A stretch of DNA of 64,000 nucleotides from NCBI RefSeq assembly GCF_002954445.1, contig NZ_MQWA01000001.1, forward strand, positions 2,444,248 through 2,508,247, in the 5' to 3' direction. Within the stretch, counting starts at the first letter, position 1; each line of letters begins with the position of its first letter. The translations under genes and the position numbers were made by a program. The notes beneath the pieces were generated by a model. It was not told the origin of the DNA, did not search any database, and saw nothing but the letters and a program-made list of their open reading frames with translations. This DNA comes from Rubritalea profundi. GTDB taxonomy: Bacteria; Verrucomicrobiota; Verrucomicrobiia; Verrucomicrobiales; Akkermansiaceae. Positions 27,624 through 37,775 of the stretch are shown here, piece after piece.

Positions 27624-28886
27624 CTACCCCAGTGATTTCTGGATCAGTTTTTTGAGCGAGAGACCTTGAACTGAGATTGAGAAGATGACGATGACGTAGG
27701 TTACTAGGAGAATTACTTCTCGGGCCTCGCCGGCTTCTTTAGGGATTGCCAGAGCTAGGGCGATTGAAATGCCGCCACGGATACCACCCCAGGTGAGGAT
27801 TTTCACCACGTTAGGGCTGAATTCTCGGAAGCGCTTGAGGATGGTAACGGGCACCCAGATCGATGCGTAGCGAACCGATAGGCAGACTGGAATGAGGATC
27901 ACACCAGCGAGTAACACCATACCAGAGAATTCGAGTAGGAAGATTTCTAGACCGATGAGGAGGAAGAGTACAGCGTTGAGGATCTCGTCGATAATTTCCC
28001 AGAAGGTGTCGATGTTAGTGCGGGTCGTGGCGCTCATGGCATTTTCGCGCGCGTGATTGCCTATCATCAGGCCAGCCACCACCATTGCGAGAGGGCCGCT
28101 GGTGTGAAGACCCATAGCGAGACGGTAACCACCAGTCACGAGGGCAAGGGTGATGAGGATCTCTACGTGGTAGTTGTCGATTGATTTGAGTAAACGGTAA
28201 CCAAGGTAGCCGAGAATCAAACCGAGAAGGATTCCTCCACCCGCTTCTACCGCGAAGAGCTTGGCGACATCCATTGTTACGCTGCTGGAATGGGCATCGC
28301 CGCCGTGGTGTGCGCCTACGCCTGCAATACCGAGTAAAGCAAGGTAGACGACGACGCCGACACCGTCGTTGAAGAGTGATTCTCCAGTGATCTTTGTTTC
28401 GAGAGATTTTGGAGCACCGGCAGTCTTGAGGATTCCTAAAACAGCAACAGGATCAGTAGGAGCGATCAATGAGCCAAATACGAGACACCAGATATATGGC
28501 ATATTAATGCCCAGTGCGCCAAAGAGTAACCAAGCGATAGAGCCAACCAGAACGGTAGAAAGAACCACGCCAACACTGGCGAGCACGCTTACAAGACGGC
28601 GTTGGTTTTTGAGCTGAGTCATGTTGACGTGTAGAGCTCCAGCAAAGAGGAGATAGCTAAGCATGCCTTCCATCAGTGCTTCGTTGAAGTCGATCATGCT
28701 GACGAATTTTTCAGCGTAGTCATCCATTGGTGGCCAGATAGCGCCTAGACCTAGTAGGGCTAGGCTGATGACTAGGGAAATCAGCATGATGCCGATTGTG
28801 GACGGTAGCTTTATCCAGCGATGGTTCACGTAGGCAAAGAGGCTCGCCAGAGTGAGTAGAATCGCAGCAATATCGAGAAGTTCCAT
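27624..28886 (-). CDS. CPA1-type Na+(K+)/H+ antiporter (NhaP-like)
   Basis: The 420-aa protein has about 12 membrane segments and motifs of the CPA1 family: GSLIAPTDPVAVLGILK, GESLFNDGVGVVVYL with the conserved N-D, and LTWGGIRGGISIALAL. It would exchange cytoplasmic Na+ or K+ for protons. The start at ATG 28886 gives MELLDIAAILL; 17 extra upstream residues have no membrane-protein character. There is no C-terminal TrkA-like domain. Confidence 0.88.
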   Translation of the reverse strand: MELLDIAAILLTLASLFAYVNHRWIKLPSTIGIMLISLVISLALLGLGAIWPPMDDYAEKFVSMIDFNEALMEGMLSYLLFAGALHVNMTQLKNQRRLVSVLASVGVVLSTVLVGSIAWLLFGALGINMPYIWCLVFGSLIAPTDPVAVLGILKTAGAPKSLETKITGESLFNDGVGVVVYLALLGIAGVGAHHGGDAHSSSVTMDVAKLFAVEAGGGILLGLILGYLGYRLLKSIDNYHVEILITLALVTGGYRLAMGLHTSGPLAMVVAGLMIGNHARENAMSATTRTNIDTFWEIIDEILNAVLFLLIGLEIFLLEFSGMVLLAGVILIPVCLSVRYASIWVPVTILKRFREFSPNVVKILTWGGIRGGISIALALAIPKEAGEAREVILLVTYVIVIFSISVQGLSLKKLIQKSLG

Positions 28887-28983
28887 AGTGGTGTTAGTTC
28901 TAGCGAGCTGTCTCTGAGTCTTACAGGAAATAATCAACCGATGAGACAGTTCTTGCTGCCTTCCCGCTCAAGCGAGGCTACAC

Positions 28984-29019
28984 AAAAAAAGGCCGCAGTG
29001 TGAATCACTGCGACCTTTT
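28984..29019 (-). terminator. Terminator of serS
   Basis: On the minus strand AGGTCGCAGTG pairs with CACTGCGGCCT, with one G-U pair, around a short loop. It is followed by seven T, 25 nt past the serS stop. Confidence 0.9.
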
Positions 29020-29043
29020 TGAAAGATTTGTTAGTTCAGCACC

Positions 29044-30318
29044 TTAGCTAATTTCAGTTTTACCGAAGTAAGGAACCAATGCCTCTGGGATGGTGATGGA
29101 GCCATCTGGGTTTTGGTTCTGCTCCAGAAGAGCCACGTAGAGGCGTGGAAGAGCGGTGGCTGAGCCGTTGAGAGTGTGGCAGAATCGATTTTTTCCGTCA
29201 GCGTCCTTGAAGCGAAGGCGAAGGCGGCGTGCCTGGTAGTCGCCGAAGCTAGAACAGCTAGAAACCTCAAGGTACTTGCCCTGACCTGGTGCCCACACTT
29301 CGATGTCGTAGGTCTTCGTCGCAGAGAATCCTACGTCAGCAGTGCAGAGTTCGATTGTGCGGTAGTGGAGTCCTAGCTTCTGCAGGACCGCTTCGGCGTG
29401 GCCAGTGAGCTCTTCGAGCACTTTGAGTGAATCGTCTGGGTGCACCGCCTGTACGAGTTCAACTTTGTCGAACTGGTGCATGCGGATGATGCCTTTGTTG
29501 TCACGACCCGCGCTGCCCGCTTCACGGCGGAAACATGGAGTGTGCGCTGTCATCTTTATCGGGAGTTCTGACTCGGCGAGGAGAGTTTCACGCAGAAGGT
29601 TGGTGACTGGAACCTCAGCAGTAGGGGCAAGGAACATCGCATTGTCTTCGAGTCCGTACATGTCGTCTTCGAACTTAGGTAGCTGGCCGGTGCCTTCCAT
29701 GCAGTAGCGACGGATGATGTGAGGGACATTTACCTCAGTATAGCCGTGCTCTTCTGTCTGGAGGTCGAGGAGGAAGCTGATGAGGGCGCGCTCGAGGCGT
29801 GCTCCTGATCCGCGGTAAACGGCGAAACCTGATCCTGAAATTTTAGCGGCAGCATCGAAGTCGATGAGGCCGTGCTTCTCGGCGATCTGCACGTGGTCGA
29901 GTGGCTCGGCAATAGCTGGCTTTTCGCCCCATACGCGGACTTCTGGGTTGTCGTCTTCCGTGAGACCAACCGGGCATTCCGCATGTGGCACGTTCGGGAT
30001 GCTCATGAGCAGGTGGTTCTGGCGGCTTTCGACAGTATCAACTTCGAGTTCTAGAATTTTGATTTTTTCGCCAATCATTTTGACTGCCGCCTTCGCAGTC
30101 TCAGCTTCCTCAGTTTGACCTTGCCCCATCAGAGCTCCGATAGCTTTGGAGGACGACTTACGTTCAGCTTGGAGTTGTTGTTTTTCTGTCTCGATTGCTC
30201 GGCGACGTTGGTCGCAGGCAAGGACTTCGGAGATCAGGCTCTGAGTGTCACCACCACGGGTGGCAAGGCGGGCCTGAATAGCTTCAGCGTTTTCGCGTAT
30301 TTCTCGGATGTCGAGCAT
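29044..30318 (-). CDS. serS: Seryl-tRNA synthetase
   Basis: A full-length 424-aa SerRS. An N-terminal two-helix coiled-coil arm (about residues 30-100) is followed by class II motifs, including TAEVPVTNLLRETLL, PCFRREAGSAGRDNKG (motif 2), IRMHQFDKVELVQ and motif 3 in LNGSATALPRLYVALLE. It charges the tRNA-Ser encoded at 5950. It is transcribed alone. Confidence 0.97.
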   Translation of the reverse strand: MLDIREIRENAEAIQARLATRGGDTQSLISEVLACDQRRRAIETEKQQLQAERKSSSKAIGALMGQGQTEEAETAKAAVKMIGEKIKILELEVDTVESRQNHLLMSIPNVPHAECPVGLTEDDNPEVRVWGEKPAIAEPLDHVQIAEKHGLIDFDAAAKISGSGFAVYRGSGARLERALISFLLDLQTEEHGYTEVNVPHIIRRYCMEGTGQLPKFEDDMYGLEDNAMFLAPTAEVPVTNLLRETLLAESELPIKMTAHTPCFRREAGSAGRDNKGIIRMHQFDKVELVQAVHPDDSLKVLEELTGHAEAVLQKLGLHYRTIELCTADVGFSATKTYDIEVWAPGQGKYLEVSSCSSFGDYQARRLRLRFKDADGKNRFCHTLNGSATALPRLYVALLEQNQNPDGSITIPEALVPYFGKTEIS

Positions 30319-30393
30319 GTGGCTCGTTTACGTCTTTCCTACCGAAAGGTAAATCGTAAAAGCAGCATTGCGAGAGATTGTTCGAATGGGAGC

Positions 30394-32262
30394 TTATTCG
30401 TTCAATGAACTGTCGTTGAGGAAGGATTGCTTTGAGAGTTCAGCGTATTTGCCATTTTGCTGAATCAAGGATGCGTGGGTACCTGACTCTATGATCCTGC
30501 CGCGGTCTAAAACGTGGATGATGTCGGCATTTTTGATGGTGGAGAGTCTGTGAGCGATAACGAAGGCTGTTCTCGTATTCATCAAGTTGTCGAGGGCGTC
30601 TTGAATCAGTTTTTCAGTCTTGCTGTCGACGCTGGCAGTGGCCTCGTCTAAAATGAGAATAGGCTGATTTTTTAGTAGCGCGCGGGCGATCGAGACGCGT
30701 TGCTTCTCTCCGCCGGATAGTTTGACTCCGCGCTCTCCAACATTCGTGTCCAAGTGTGAGGGGAGTTCTTTGATGAATTGGCTAGCATTCGCCGCATCGA
30801 GCGCCCGCCATAGTTCCTCGTCAGTGGCGTCACGTTTTCCTAACAACAGGTTCTCACGCACAGAGCCATTGAATAGAAATGAATCTTGAGTGACGTAGGC
30901 TATATTAGAGCGAAGTGAGGGTTTGTTCAGCGTGTTGAGCTCGTATCCATCTATCGTGATCGAGCCTGAGTCATATTCGTAGAAGCGGGTGAGGAGGTTG
31001 ACTAGAGTCGATTTCCCCGCGCCGGTAGAGCCCACCAGAGCGATGGTCTGGCCCGGCATGGCTTTGAGTGAAATATTGTGGAGAGTCGGAATCTCATCGT
31101 AGCTGAAGGAAACCTGATCGAAGCAAACCTCACCACGCACAGGCTGGGGCAGAATTTCACCGTCATCAGCATGGATCTCGTCATCCGTATCAAGGATTTC
31201 AAAGACGCGTTCGGCAGCGGCTTTAGATGATAATGCCATCTGGTTGAGGCCGTGGAGCTTAGAGATGGGTTCGTAGAGTGCCCACATGATAGTGAAGAAA
31301 TACAGGTAGATCTCAGTGCCAACGCTAGGGTCAGTGATGATCCGGTAGCCGCCAACACCAAGTACCAGAACGTAACCCAATGAATTCACAAAACTCATGC
31401 TGGGCGAGTACAGAGCCCAGTATTTCATGACCTTGAGGGTAGTGTGCTGGACTTTGTTAGAGAGTTTGTTGAAGCGCTTCAGTTCATCTGCCTCAGCGGC
31501 ATAGGATTTGATCTGGTTGACTCCAGCGATGTTATCGCTCAGCAACGCGTTCATCTCACCAGTGTATTTTTTGACATCTCGGTGGCGATCTCTAGCGTTG
31601 CGGGTATAAATAGTTGCACCTATCGCTAACAGTGGAAGCGGAGCCAAGGCGGTGAAACCTAGGACTGGGTCCTTCCATATCAAGAAGGCACTCACTCCAA
31701 TAATCTGAAGGACAGCTATGAGTCCTTGCTCGACGCCGTCTATCAGCAGCCTTTCCATTGCTGGGATATCCTCGGCGACTCGTGTCATGATGTCGCCCGT
31801 ACGTTTAGAATCAAACCACTTGAGCGGCAGTCGTTGTAATTTAGAATAAAGTTCAGAGCGGAGATCAAAAATGGCTTTTTGCTCAAACACATTATTGATG
31901 AAAATGCGGAGGCAATTGAAAAGATCGCGGCCGAAAAATGCAGCTAAGGCAATACAGGTGTAAAGCAGAACCTTCCGGGCGTTCTCGCTTTTGTAGGCGT
32001 CTGACTCCACGTCGGCAACCAGCCCGCGAACTGACTCGGCTGCGGCTAGATTAGAATTACCTTCCTTTGACTCTAATTTTTTGGCAATATATTCGGTTTT
32101 TTCAATTTCGGCATGGCTAGCAATGACTTCCTCATAGATTCGACCCGACATTTCAGGGAATACGGGGAGCATTACGGTCATGAGAATAGCACAGAGTAAT
32201 TGCGCTATAGCGAGCTTCGGATAGCGGCCGTAGTAAGAGAAAATGCGTCGGATAGTCTTCAT
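30394..32262 (-). CDS. MsbA-type ABC exporter (permease-ATPase fusion)
   Basis: The 622-aa protein has a six-segment transmembrane domain then an ATPase with Walker A GSTGAGKSTL, the signature LSGGEKQRVSIARALL and Walker B PILILDEATASVDS. There is an unusually long charged loop of about 60 residues between the first two membrane segments (around residues 45-105, with IEKTEYIAKKLESKEG). It would export lipids or hydrophobic compounds; MsbA itself flips lipid A core. Whether this is the true MsbA cannot be shown. Confidence 0.9.
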   Translation of the reverse strand: MKTIRRIFSYYGRYPKLAIAQLLCAILMTVMLPVFPEMSGRIYEEVIASHAEIEKTEYIAKKLESKEGNSNLAAAESVRGLVADVESDAYKSENARKVLLYTCIALAAFFGRDLFNCLRIFINNVFEQKAIFDLRSELYSKLQRLPLKWFDSKRTGDIMTRVAEDIPAMERLLIDGVEQGLIAVLQIIGVSAFLIWKDPVLGFTALAPLPLLAIGATIYTRNARDRHRDVKKYTGEMNALLSDNIAGVNQIKSYAAEADELKRFNKLSNKVQHTTLKVMKYWALYSPSMSFVNSLGYVLVLGVGGYRIITDPSVGTEIYLYFFTIMWALYEPISKLHGLNQMALSSKAAAERVFEILDTDDEIHADDGEILPQPVRGEVCFDQVSFSYDEIPTLHNISLKAMPGQTIALVGSTGAGKSTLVNLLTRFYEYDSGSITIDGYELNTLNKPSLRSNIAYVTQDSFLFNGSVRENLLLGKRDATDEELWRALDAANASQFIKELPSHLDTNVGERGVKLSGGEKQRVSIARALLKNQPILILDEATASVDSKTEKLIQDALDNLMNTRTAFVIAHRLSTIKNADIIHVLDRGRIIESGTHASLIQQNGKYAELSKQSFLNDSSLNE

Positions 32263-32414
32263 GAAATACTGCTAAAAGATGGGCATATTTCGCATAAAAG
32301 TAAAGCTATGCTAAAAATCAGTGAATTTTAGGGTTGTCGAGTGGGGGAGGAGCCAACTAGTGTCCACCAACACACCCGAAAATCCTATTTTAACAACTGT
32401 TACATAAAACCACA

Positions 32415-33197
32415 ATGGCTACTTATATCTTTGGCGGGCTAACCGCCGCCGTCTTAGCCCTATCCATATGGATGGGATTTAAGAACAATAATGAATTTGA
32501 AAAACAAGTTAAGCTCAACAAGAGAGCTGAGAGCACGCTAAACTCTTTGCGAGTAGATTTGTCTAACCTAAAAACTAAACGCGACGATACTGTAGCTAGT
32601 AAAAAAGCCGCCACTGAAGAAAATGTTAAAGAAACTGCAAATCTTGAAGCCTTAGTAAAGGATGTAGCCTCTATCGAAAGCGATATTTCAGAAAAAGAGA
32701 ACATTAAGAAAGCAAACGATAAACAGATCGCGACTAACGTCGATGTGCTTAAAGGTCTGCCAGATCCAGATGTCCTCGTTCCTCAGATCACAGCAACCAA
32801 GAACAAGATCGCTCAACTTAAGACAGATATCGAATCTGACGAATCAAGTCTTACTGACTTGAAGGAAAGTAGTGACAAAATAATAGCTCTAGCAGCTCGC
32901 AAGCGCGTGGTGGCTGAATGCCAGGCTGCTGGTAAGTCACTCCCATCTCTTTCAACTTCTGTCCAGAGCGTCTATCGCAACTGGGGATTTGTTACACTCA
33001 GTGGTGGCAATGCACAAGGCGTAGTTTCTAGCTCTATTCTTGACGTACTTCGCAATGGTGAAGTGGTTGCTAAATTGAAAGTAACAGCAGTTGAGCAAAA
33101 TCGCGCAGCAGCAGACATCATCCCAGGTGCTCTTCCTGTTACAATCTCGCTCCGGTCCGGTGACCGAGTCGTGGCTGAAAAAATTGCTCAGCAGTAA
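32415..33197 (+). CDS. Membrane-anchored coiled-coil protein, first of a tandem pair
   Basis: The 260-aa protein has an N-terminal membrane segment (about residues 5-22), a long coiled coil rich in Lys/Glu/Asp (residues 30-165) and a compact C-terminal domain. The C-terminal domain has YRNWGFVTLSGGNAQGV, VLRNGEVVAKLKVTAVEQNR and LRSGDRVV. The layout is a periplasmic stalk with a small beta-rich head. The head resembles domains with the G-V-x-R-x-G...GDRV pattern. No named family is recognised. It has no Shine-Dalgarno sequence. Confidence 0.65.
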   Translation: MATYIFGGLTAAVLALSIWMGFKNNNEFEKQVKLNKRAESTLNSLRVDLSNLKTKRDDTVASKKAATEENVKETANLEALVKDVASIESDISEKENIKKANDKQIATNVDVLKGLPDPDVLVPQITATKNKIAQLKTDIESDESSLTDLKESSDKIIALAARKRVVAECQAAGKSLPSLSTSVQSVYRNWGFVTLSGGNAQGVVSSSILDVLRNGEVVAKLKVTAVEQNRAAADIIPGALPVTISLRSGDRVVAEKIAQQ

Positions 33198-33235
33198 ACG
33201 ATATAAATTTTTAACTACTTACTCATTTTACTACT

Positions 33236-34039
33236 ATGAAAACACCTTTGTTCGTTGCCGCATGTGCTGGTATTGCCGCAGCAGGAATTTTTTCCTACCA
33301 GAATATTAAGACGCATCAAGCTGAACTCGACTCCACTGACGATAAGAAAGATAAGATCATAAACGTCGACGTCTCGATCGACTCGATGCAGAAAGATTAC
33401 GACTCAGAAAAAGAGCTCAAGAAGAAGGCTGAAGACGACCTCAACGCGACATTAGCTGAGATCGAGATTAAAGATAGGCAAAAGCTCACACTTAAAAGCA
33501 CTCTTCAGGATCTAGATAATAAAGTCGCGACTCAGCAAGAGAAGATCGAAGACGTTGAGGCTCTCATTAATAAAATTAAAGTAGCATTCCAGGGCCAAAA
33601 CGTTGCTCTAGAAAATATTCCAGCATTTGTTGAGAAACTCGATGAAGAGCTTAAGGGGCTTGAGAAGAAGAGCGAAGAACTCGTTATAGCATTGGAAGAA
33701 ACTCAGGAGCAGTTCGATGCTAGTAATGCGGATCTACTTGGCCTGAATAAAAGTGAGTCAGAGCGAATCAAAAGCCTCCGTCAGAATAGTCTTTCTTCAC
33801 TGATCACTGCAGTCAACTCGAGCTGGGGCTTTGTAATTATTAAGCCGCATCCAAATACTGACATCAACGTAGATTCTAACTTGATCATCGTTCGAGGAGC
33901 ACAACACATTGGCCGACTCCATATCAATGCAGTTGAAACGAACCGCGTGATTGCAGATATTGATTACGATAGCCTAGTGTCTGGTGCCCGTGTGCGTGCT
34001 GGTGACCGTGTCATCCTCGCTAAAGCGAACAGCCGCTAA
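33236..34039 (+). CDS. Membrane-anchored coiled-coil protein, second of the pair
   Basis: The 267-aa protein has the same plan as its neighbour: membrane segment (residues 4-20), coiled coil (25-190) and a head with SSWGFVIIKPHPN, LIIVRGAQHIGRLHINAVETNR and VRAGDRVILAKA. The heads of the two share W-G-F-V, R-G, V-x2-N-R, A-D-I and G-D-R-V at equal spacing, so they are paralogs from an old duplication. Acidic coiled coils are longer here. The 38-bp gap and the shared terminator suggest one transcript. Confidence 0.65.
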   Translation: MKTPLFVAACAGIAAAGIFSYQNIKTHQAELDSTDDKKDKIINVDVSIDSMQKDYDSEKELKKKAEDDLNATLAEIEIKDRQKLTLKSTLQDLDNKVATQQEKIEDVEALINKIKVAFQGQNVALENIPAFVEKLDEELKGLEKKSEELVIALEETQEQFDASNADLLGLNKSESERIKSLRQNSLSSLITAVNSSWGFVIIKPHPNTDINVDSNLIIVRGAQHIGRLHINAVETNRVIADIDYDSLVSGARVRAGDRVILAKANSR

Positions 34040-34059
34040 GCGTCTAGAATTACTTCTCA

Positions 34060-34092
34060 AAACGCATTGTCCGATGGGCAATGCGTTTTTTC
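34060..34092 (+). terminator. Terminator of the coiled-coil pair
   Basis: AACGCATTG pairs with CAATGCGTT around a 9-nt loop, followed by six T, about 20 nt past the stop of the second gene. Confidence 0.9.
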
Positions 34093-34136
34093 GTTAGTGG
34101 CTGGTACTGAAATGTGTTATTACCTCGGCATAAACT

Positions 34137-34595
34137 ATGGAGAATGTACTAGTCAAAAAGGAAGGGGAGCCAGTAAAGCAGTTTTCTGTGATGCTGCAGA
34201 ATAGAGCTGGTGCGCTAGGCTCCTTAGTGAGGCTCGTCCGATCTGCTAAGGTCGAGATTATAGGAATAAGTATCCAGGATTCGAGAGACGCAACTATCGT
34301 AAGGATGTTGGTCACCGATCCGGATATAGTCTTTTGCCTATTTGCTGAAAAAGGGATTCCGTACACGATTTGCCAAATGGTGGTGATCGGCCTGCGTGAA
34401 TCTGGAATCGGACTGGCAGCCTGTCTTGAGGCGCTGATGGCGGCCGAAACGAATGTTGATTTTGCGTATTCTTTAATGGCACATCCCGACAGGCAAAGTC
34501 TCGTGGCGATGCATTTAGAAGACTACTCTTTTGGAATTGATGTTCTCAACCGTGCTGGCTTTAAGGTACTCTACCAAGAGGATTTGTCGCGATAG
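34137..34595 (+). CDS. ACT-domain protein (tandem ACT)
   Basis: This 152-aa protein has a first ACT domain at about residues 14-80, with VKQFSVMLQNRAGALGSLVRL. A second is likely at about 85-150, with SGIGLAACLEALMAAETNVDF then VAMHLEDYSFGIDVL. ACT domains bind small ligands, often amino acids, and no enzyme domain is attached, so it is a stand-alone regulator. Its target is unknown. Confidence 0.82.
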   Translation: MENVLVKKEGEPVKQFSVMLQNRAGALGSLVRLVRSAKVEIIGISIQDSRDATIVRMLVTDPDIVFCLFAEKGIPYTICQMVVIGLRESGIGLAACLEALMAAETNVDFAYSLMAHPDRQSLVAMHLEDYSFGIDVLNRAGFKVLYQEDLSR

Positions 34596-34722
34596 ATTGA
34601 CGCTAAATGACAAGCTTGTTTGTTTTAAATGAGTTGTCACTTGCGGATTGCTTGGAAACCCAGCTTCTGTCAAAATTGTTACTTGTGGATTTGGACGACT
34701 TAGTGAATGGTCGCGCCTGTCT

Positions 34723-36708
34723 ATGAATGAACAAATTTTACAGTCCGCAGCTGCACAGGCTCGTGGATTAGCAATCGACGCGGTTCACGCGTGCTCATCT
34801 GGTCACCTAGGTCTTCCTCTTGGTTGTGCTGAAATCGGTGCCGTACTTTTCGGTGAAAGCCTCAACTTTGATCCAGCTGCTCCAAAGTGGCTCAACCGCG
34901 ATCGCTTCATCCTTTCCGCTGGTCACGGCTCCATGTTTATCTACACATGGCTTCACCTCAGTGGTTACGGCGTATCTCTTGAAGACGTGAAGAGCTTCCG
35001 CAAGCTCGACAGCATCACTCCAGGTCACCCAGAATTCGATGAGACTCCTGGTATTGAAGCGACTACTGGCCCACTCGGGCAGGGAATCGCAAACGGCGTA
35101 GGCTATGCAATTTCAGGCAAGCGTGCAGCAGCTCGTTACAACACAGCTGACCACACACTTTTCAATCACAACATCGTGGTACTCGCTGGTGACGGCTGTA
35201 TCCAAGAAGGTATTGCACGTGAATCAATCGAATTCGCAGGTCACAGTGGCCTCGATAACCTCGTTCTCATTTATGATAGCAACGACGTAACACTCGATGC
35301 AATGGCTGACGTTTCCCAGGGAGACAAAGCTCAAGACTACTTCGAGTCACAGAACTGGAACGCGGTAACAATCGACGGTCACGACCTCGCAGCAGTGAAG
35401 TCCGCTGTTGATGCTGCTAAAGCTAACTCAAATGGTAAGCCATCTGTAATCATCGCTAAGACTGAAATCGGCCGTGGTATTCCACAGGTTGCTGGTACCC
35501 AGAAAGCACACGGAGAAGGTGGAGCAAACTTCGCAGCGGAAGCGCGTGCAGGTCTTGGCCTTCCAGAAGGTTCGTTCTTTGTCTCTGACGATGTGCGCGC
35601 ATTTTTCGCAGCAAAAGCAACTGAAGGCGCAGCAGCAGTTGCAGCTTGGCAGGTGACTTACGATGCATGGAGCGCTGCTAACCCAGCACTCGCTGAAGAG
35701 CTCAGCAACGGCGTTGCTAAGGTGGTTCCTAGCGACCTGCTCGACCAGATCCCAGCGTTCGACGCTGACTATAAAGACGCGACTCGTGGCACAGGTGCTG
35801 TAGTGATCAACAAGGTCGCTGAGCTCGTTCCTCAGTTCCTCACTGGTTCTGCTGACCTTTTCGGTTCTACTAAGAACTACATCAAAGAGGGTGGCGACTT
35901 CTCCGCGACTAACGCGACTGGCCGCAACCTCTGGTTCGGTATCCGTGAGCACGCAATGGGTGGCATCTGTAATGGTATCGCTTACGACGGTTTGTTCCGT
36001 GCATCTGGCGCCACATTCTGTGTGTTCGCTGATTACCTTCGTCCATCGATCCGTATCGCTGCACTCGCTAAGCTTCCAGTGACATACATCTTCACACACG
36101 ACTCAGTGGGTGTGGGTGAAGACGGTCCTACGCACCAGCCAGTTGAGACCGTGAGTGGCCTTCGCGTCATTCCTAATCTTGATGTGATGCGTCCAGCTGA
36201 TCCTGAAGAAGTGGCTGCAGCCTATGCCGCTTCACTTGCTCGCACTGATGGTCCTACAGCACTTATCTTCACTCGTCAGGGTGTGCGTCATAACAGCGAA
36301 GTGCCAGTGGCAACTCGTCGTGAAGGCACACTCAAGGGTGGTTATGTTCTTAAAGAAGAGAAGGGCGAGCTCAAGCTCATCCTTATGGCTTCAGGTTCAG
36401 AAGTTGGCCACATTGTGGAAGCTGCTGAGCAACTTGGTGACTGCGTACGTGTGGTCTCCATGCCATGTCTCGAGCGTTTCGATCGTCAGAGCTGCGAGTA
36501 CAAAGCAAGTGTTCTGCCTGCTACATGTACTAAGCGCATCGCTATCGAAGCGGGTGTCTCTGCACCTTGGTACAAGTACACAGGTCTCGACGGCGACGTT
36601 CTCGCTATCGACCGTTTCGGCATCTCCGCTCCTGGCGATGTTGTGATGGAGAAGCTCGGAATGTCTGCTGGTCACGTTGTGGTTGCAGCTAAGAACCTTC
36701 TTGGCTAG
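34723..36708 (+). CDS. tkt: Transketolase
   Basis: A full-length 661-aa transketolase with a thiamine diphosphate region [15 protein letters not shown], the GHLGLPLG and TPGHPEF elements, and a pyrimidine domain with [18 protein letters not shown] and [20 protein letters not shown]. It links the non-oxidative pentose phosphate pathway with glycolysis. The start at ATG 34723 gives [17 protein letters not shown]; the frame upstream of it has no coding character. The codon bias is strongly biased toward CTC, CGT and GGT, so high expression is likely. This bias also creates long antisense frames. Confidence 0.95.
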   Translation: MNEQILQSAAAQARGLAIDAVHACSSGHLGLPLGCAEIGAVLFGESLNFDPAAPKWLNRDRFILSAGHGSMFIYTWLHLSGYGVSLEDVKSFRKLDSITPGHPEFDETPGIEATTGPLGQGIANGVGYAISGKRAAARYNTADHTLFNHNIVVLAGDGCIQEGIARESIEFAGHSGLDNLVLIYDSNDVTLDAMADVSQGDKAQDYFESQNWNAVTIDGHDLAAVKSAVDAAKANSNGKPSVIIAKTEIGRGIPQVAGTQKAHGEGGANFAAEARAGLGLPEGSFFVSDDVRAFFAAKATEGAAAVAAWQVTYDAWSAANPALAEELSNGVAKVVPSDLLDQIPAFDADYKDATRGTGAVVINKVAELVPQFLTGSADLFGSTKNYIKEGGDFSATNATGRNLWFGIREHAMGGICNGIAYDGLFRASGATFCVFADYLRPSIRIAALAKLPVTYIFTHDSVGVGEDGPTHQPVETVSGLRVIPNLDVMRPADPEEVAAAYAASLARTDGPTALIFTRQGVRHNSEVPVATRREGTLKGGYVLKEEKGELKLILMASGSEVGHIVEAAEQLGDCVRVVSMPCLERFDRQSCEYKASVLPATCTKRIAIEAGVSAPWYKYTGLDGDVLAIDRFGISAPGDVVMEKLGMSAGHVVVAAKNLLG

Positions 36709-36731
36709 TTTCAGCTGAAATTATTTTGACC

Positions 36732-36769
36732 ATCGGCTCACCTTCACTTGGAGGTGAGCTGATTTTTTT
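36732..36769 (+). terminator. Terminator of tkt
   Basis: A stem ATCGGCTCACCTT/GAGGTGAGCTGAT of 13 bp with one G-T pair and one mismatch, followed by seven T, 24 nt past the tkt stop. Confidence 0.88.
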
Positions 36770-36860
36770 GTGGGTTCTGCAACTTTTGGCCAAATTGCGG
36801 GTTTCACTTGTTGGATCTCGCGGCTATGCTGCGAATCTTGAACCAAAGTTAGTCCCCATC

Positions 36861-37775
36861 ATGAAGCTCATTTCGATCACTACAGCCACCTTATTTCTAA
36901 GTCTCACTTCCGCGCTGCTTGCGCAAGAAGGACAACCGCGTGGAGAAGGAGATCGGAGACCCTCACGCAAAGACATGCTCAAGCGCTTTGATCTCGATAA
37001 AGATGGTCAGCTTTCTGAAGACGAGCGCAAAGCTGCACGTGAAGCTCGACCACAGCGAGGTCGCCCAGCTGGACGCCCAGCAGAGGGTAAACCTAATGGC
37101 GAGAGAGGGAATAAGCCTCCTCATGGCGTGCGCTATAAGCATTATCTTGAAAGATTTGATAAAGACAAAGACGGCAAGCTATCTGAGGAAGAACGCCGCA
37201 TTGCGCGCGATGAGATATCCAAAGGTTTTGGCCAACGAGGAAATAAAATGCGTGAGCATATGCTCAACAAATTTGATAAGGATGGCGACGGCAGGCTCTC
37301 TGAAGAAGAACGTCAGCAGGCTCACAAAGAGATGCGACGCAATCAAGGCGTGATGTCTGGTAGAACGACCAAGGCTAAAAAACGCTTCGTGGAGCAGTTC
37401 GACACTGATGGAGATGGCAAAATTTCTGAAGCTGAAAAGGCTGTGGCAAAAAAGGTGATACAGCGGCGCATGGCGGAGCTCAAGAAGAAACTTATCCTCA
37501 AGTATGACACTGACGGCGATGGTAAACTTTCCGAAGAGGAACGGCACAATGCGCACGAGCAAGAAAAGCTGGAAATGCTAGACAGCTTTGATTCTGACAA
37601 GGACGGTGAGCTCAATGGGGAAGAGAAAAAAGCAGCCTTTGAATACATGATGGAGCACCAACCTTACCGCCTGATGCACCAGATGAAAGAGCGTAAAGGT
37701 GGACCAAAGCACGGAGAGCGACACGGCGAATCTAATTCCAAGGAAGAGAGACGTCGTTCACCCCAGCGGCCATAA
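36861..37775 (+). CDS. Secreted protein with six EF-hand loops
   Basis: The 304-aa protein has a signal peptide (MKLISITTATLFLSLTS...LLAQ). Six EF-hand-type loops follow: DLDKDGQLSEDE, DKDKDGKLSEEE, DKDGDGRLSEEE, DTDGDGKISEAE, DTDGDGKLSEEE and DSDKDGELNGEE. Five are near-identical and the sixth is degenerate at the end. Such proteins bind calcium; the linkers are Arg/Lys- and Glu-rich. The start at ATG 36861 gives a clean signal peptide, whereas the upstream frame runs into the tkt terminator. Confidence 0.88.
   Translation: MKLISITTATLFLSLTSALLAQEGQPRGEGDRRPSRKDMLKRFDLDKDGQLSEDERKAAREARPQRGRPAGRPAEGKPNGERGNKPPHGVRYKHYLERFDKDKDGKLSEEERRIARDEISKGFGQRGNKMREHMLNKFDKDGDGRLSEEERQQAHKEMRRNQGVMSGRTTKAKKRFVEQFDTDGDGKISEAEKAVAKKVIQRRMAELKKKLILKYDTDGDGKLSEEERHNAHEQEKLEMLDSFDSDKDGELNGEEKKAAFEYMMEHQPYRLMHQMKERKGGPKHGERHGESNSKEERRRSPQRP

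Noticed and set aside
35428-36099. A 223-codon antisense frame within tkt
   Set aside because: It is a shadow of the strongly biased codons of tkt, and has no start context or motif.
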